A stretch of DNA of 5,997 bases, from NCBI GenBank assembly GCA_035426385.1, contig DAOLZQ010000112.1, positions 1 to 5,997 on the forward strand, in the 5' to 3' direction. The position numbers were made by a program, and so were the translations under genes. Every line of letters begins with the position of its first letter. Position 1 is the stretch's first letter. Positions 5,883 through 5,997 of this stretch are shown here, piece by piece. This DNA is from Parvibacillus sp035426385. GTDB lineage: Bacteria; Bacteroidota; Bacteroidia; Chitinophagales; Saprospiraceae. The notes under the pieces are model-generated. The model did no database searches. It saw only the letters and a program-made list of their open reading frames with translations, and had not been told where the DNA came from.

Positions 5883-5997
5883 TTATTTTACGACGGTGAT
5901 ATCGCCCTTGATCAGCTCGATAAACCCGTCTGCATATTCCAGCTCAGCCCAATATACAAATACGGCAGGATCATTACTTTTTGATTTAAACTTACCA
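5883..5997 (-). CDS. C-terminal end of a type IX secretion (type B sorting domain/CHU_C) cargo protein, partial
   Basis: Only the last 37 codons lie in the window, on the minus strand and ending in TAA at 5885-5883. The peptide contains NDPAVFVYWAELEYADG and ends ELIKGDITVVK. This matches the end of the gliding-motility-associated C-terminal domain (TIGR04131/CHU_C type): a 'x-V-Y-x-x-E-hydrophobic-x-DG' strand followed by the terminal 'KGD-I/V-T-hydrophobic-hydrophobic-basic' strand. Such domains direct large secreted or cell-surface proteins through the type IX secretion system of Bacteroidota. The rest of the protein, including any adhesin, PKD or enzyme domains, lies beyond the right edge, so its function cannot be stated. 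The family call rests on a short stretch but the pattern is characteristic. Confidence 0.82.
   Translation of the reverse strand, partial: GKFKSKSNDPAVFVYWAELEYADGFIELIKGDITVVK

Overview
The window looks like an ordinary chromosomal segment of a member of the Bacteroidota, probably Cytophagia-like. Four things point there. A gene cut by the right edge ends in the gliding-motility/type IX secretion C-terminal domain. None of the start codons has a convincing Shine-Dalgarno sequence. At least one promoter-like site matches the Bacteroidota -7 consensus TAnnTTTG. The DNA is AT-rich. No tRNA, rRNA, CRISPR array, insertion sequence or phage gene was seen.

Layout: from about 5245 down to 1, five genes lie on the minus strand in the order pdxH, a family-4 glycosyltransferase, ribB (with a degenerate ribA-like half), dacB (PBP4-type) and a MscS-type channel cut by the left edge. 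Gaps are 52, 39, 135 and 5 bases. Divergent from pdxH, on the plus strand, is a yraN-family gene (preferred start 5472). It converges on the partial T9SS-cargo gene, and a perfect 10-bp hairpin between them can serve as a terminator for both.

How the genes relate: pdxH (an FMN-dependent oxidase making pyridoxal phosphate) and ribB (which makes the four-carbon precursor of riboflavin/FMN) are both cofactor genes. dacB and the mscS-like gene both concern the cell envelope and are almost touching, so they are probably co-transcribed. The glycosyltransferase is likely an envelope or exopolysaccharide enzyme.

No wholly new system is evident. The points most worth a second look are: (1) the GTP cyclohydrolase II half of the RibBA protein has lost two of three zinc cysteines and the segment around the active site; (2) a strong minus-strand hairpin plus T8 tract sits in the pdxH leader, where no minus-strand gene precedes it, with a possible competing upstream pairing, which suggests an attenuator or small RNA; (3) two inverted repeats lie in the ribB-dacB gap.
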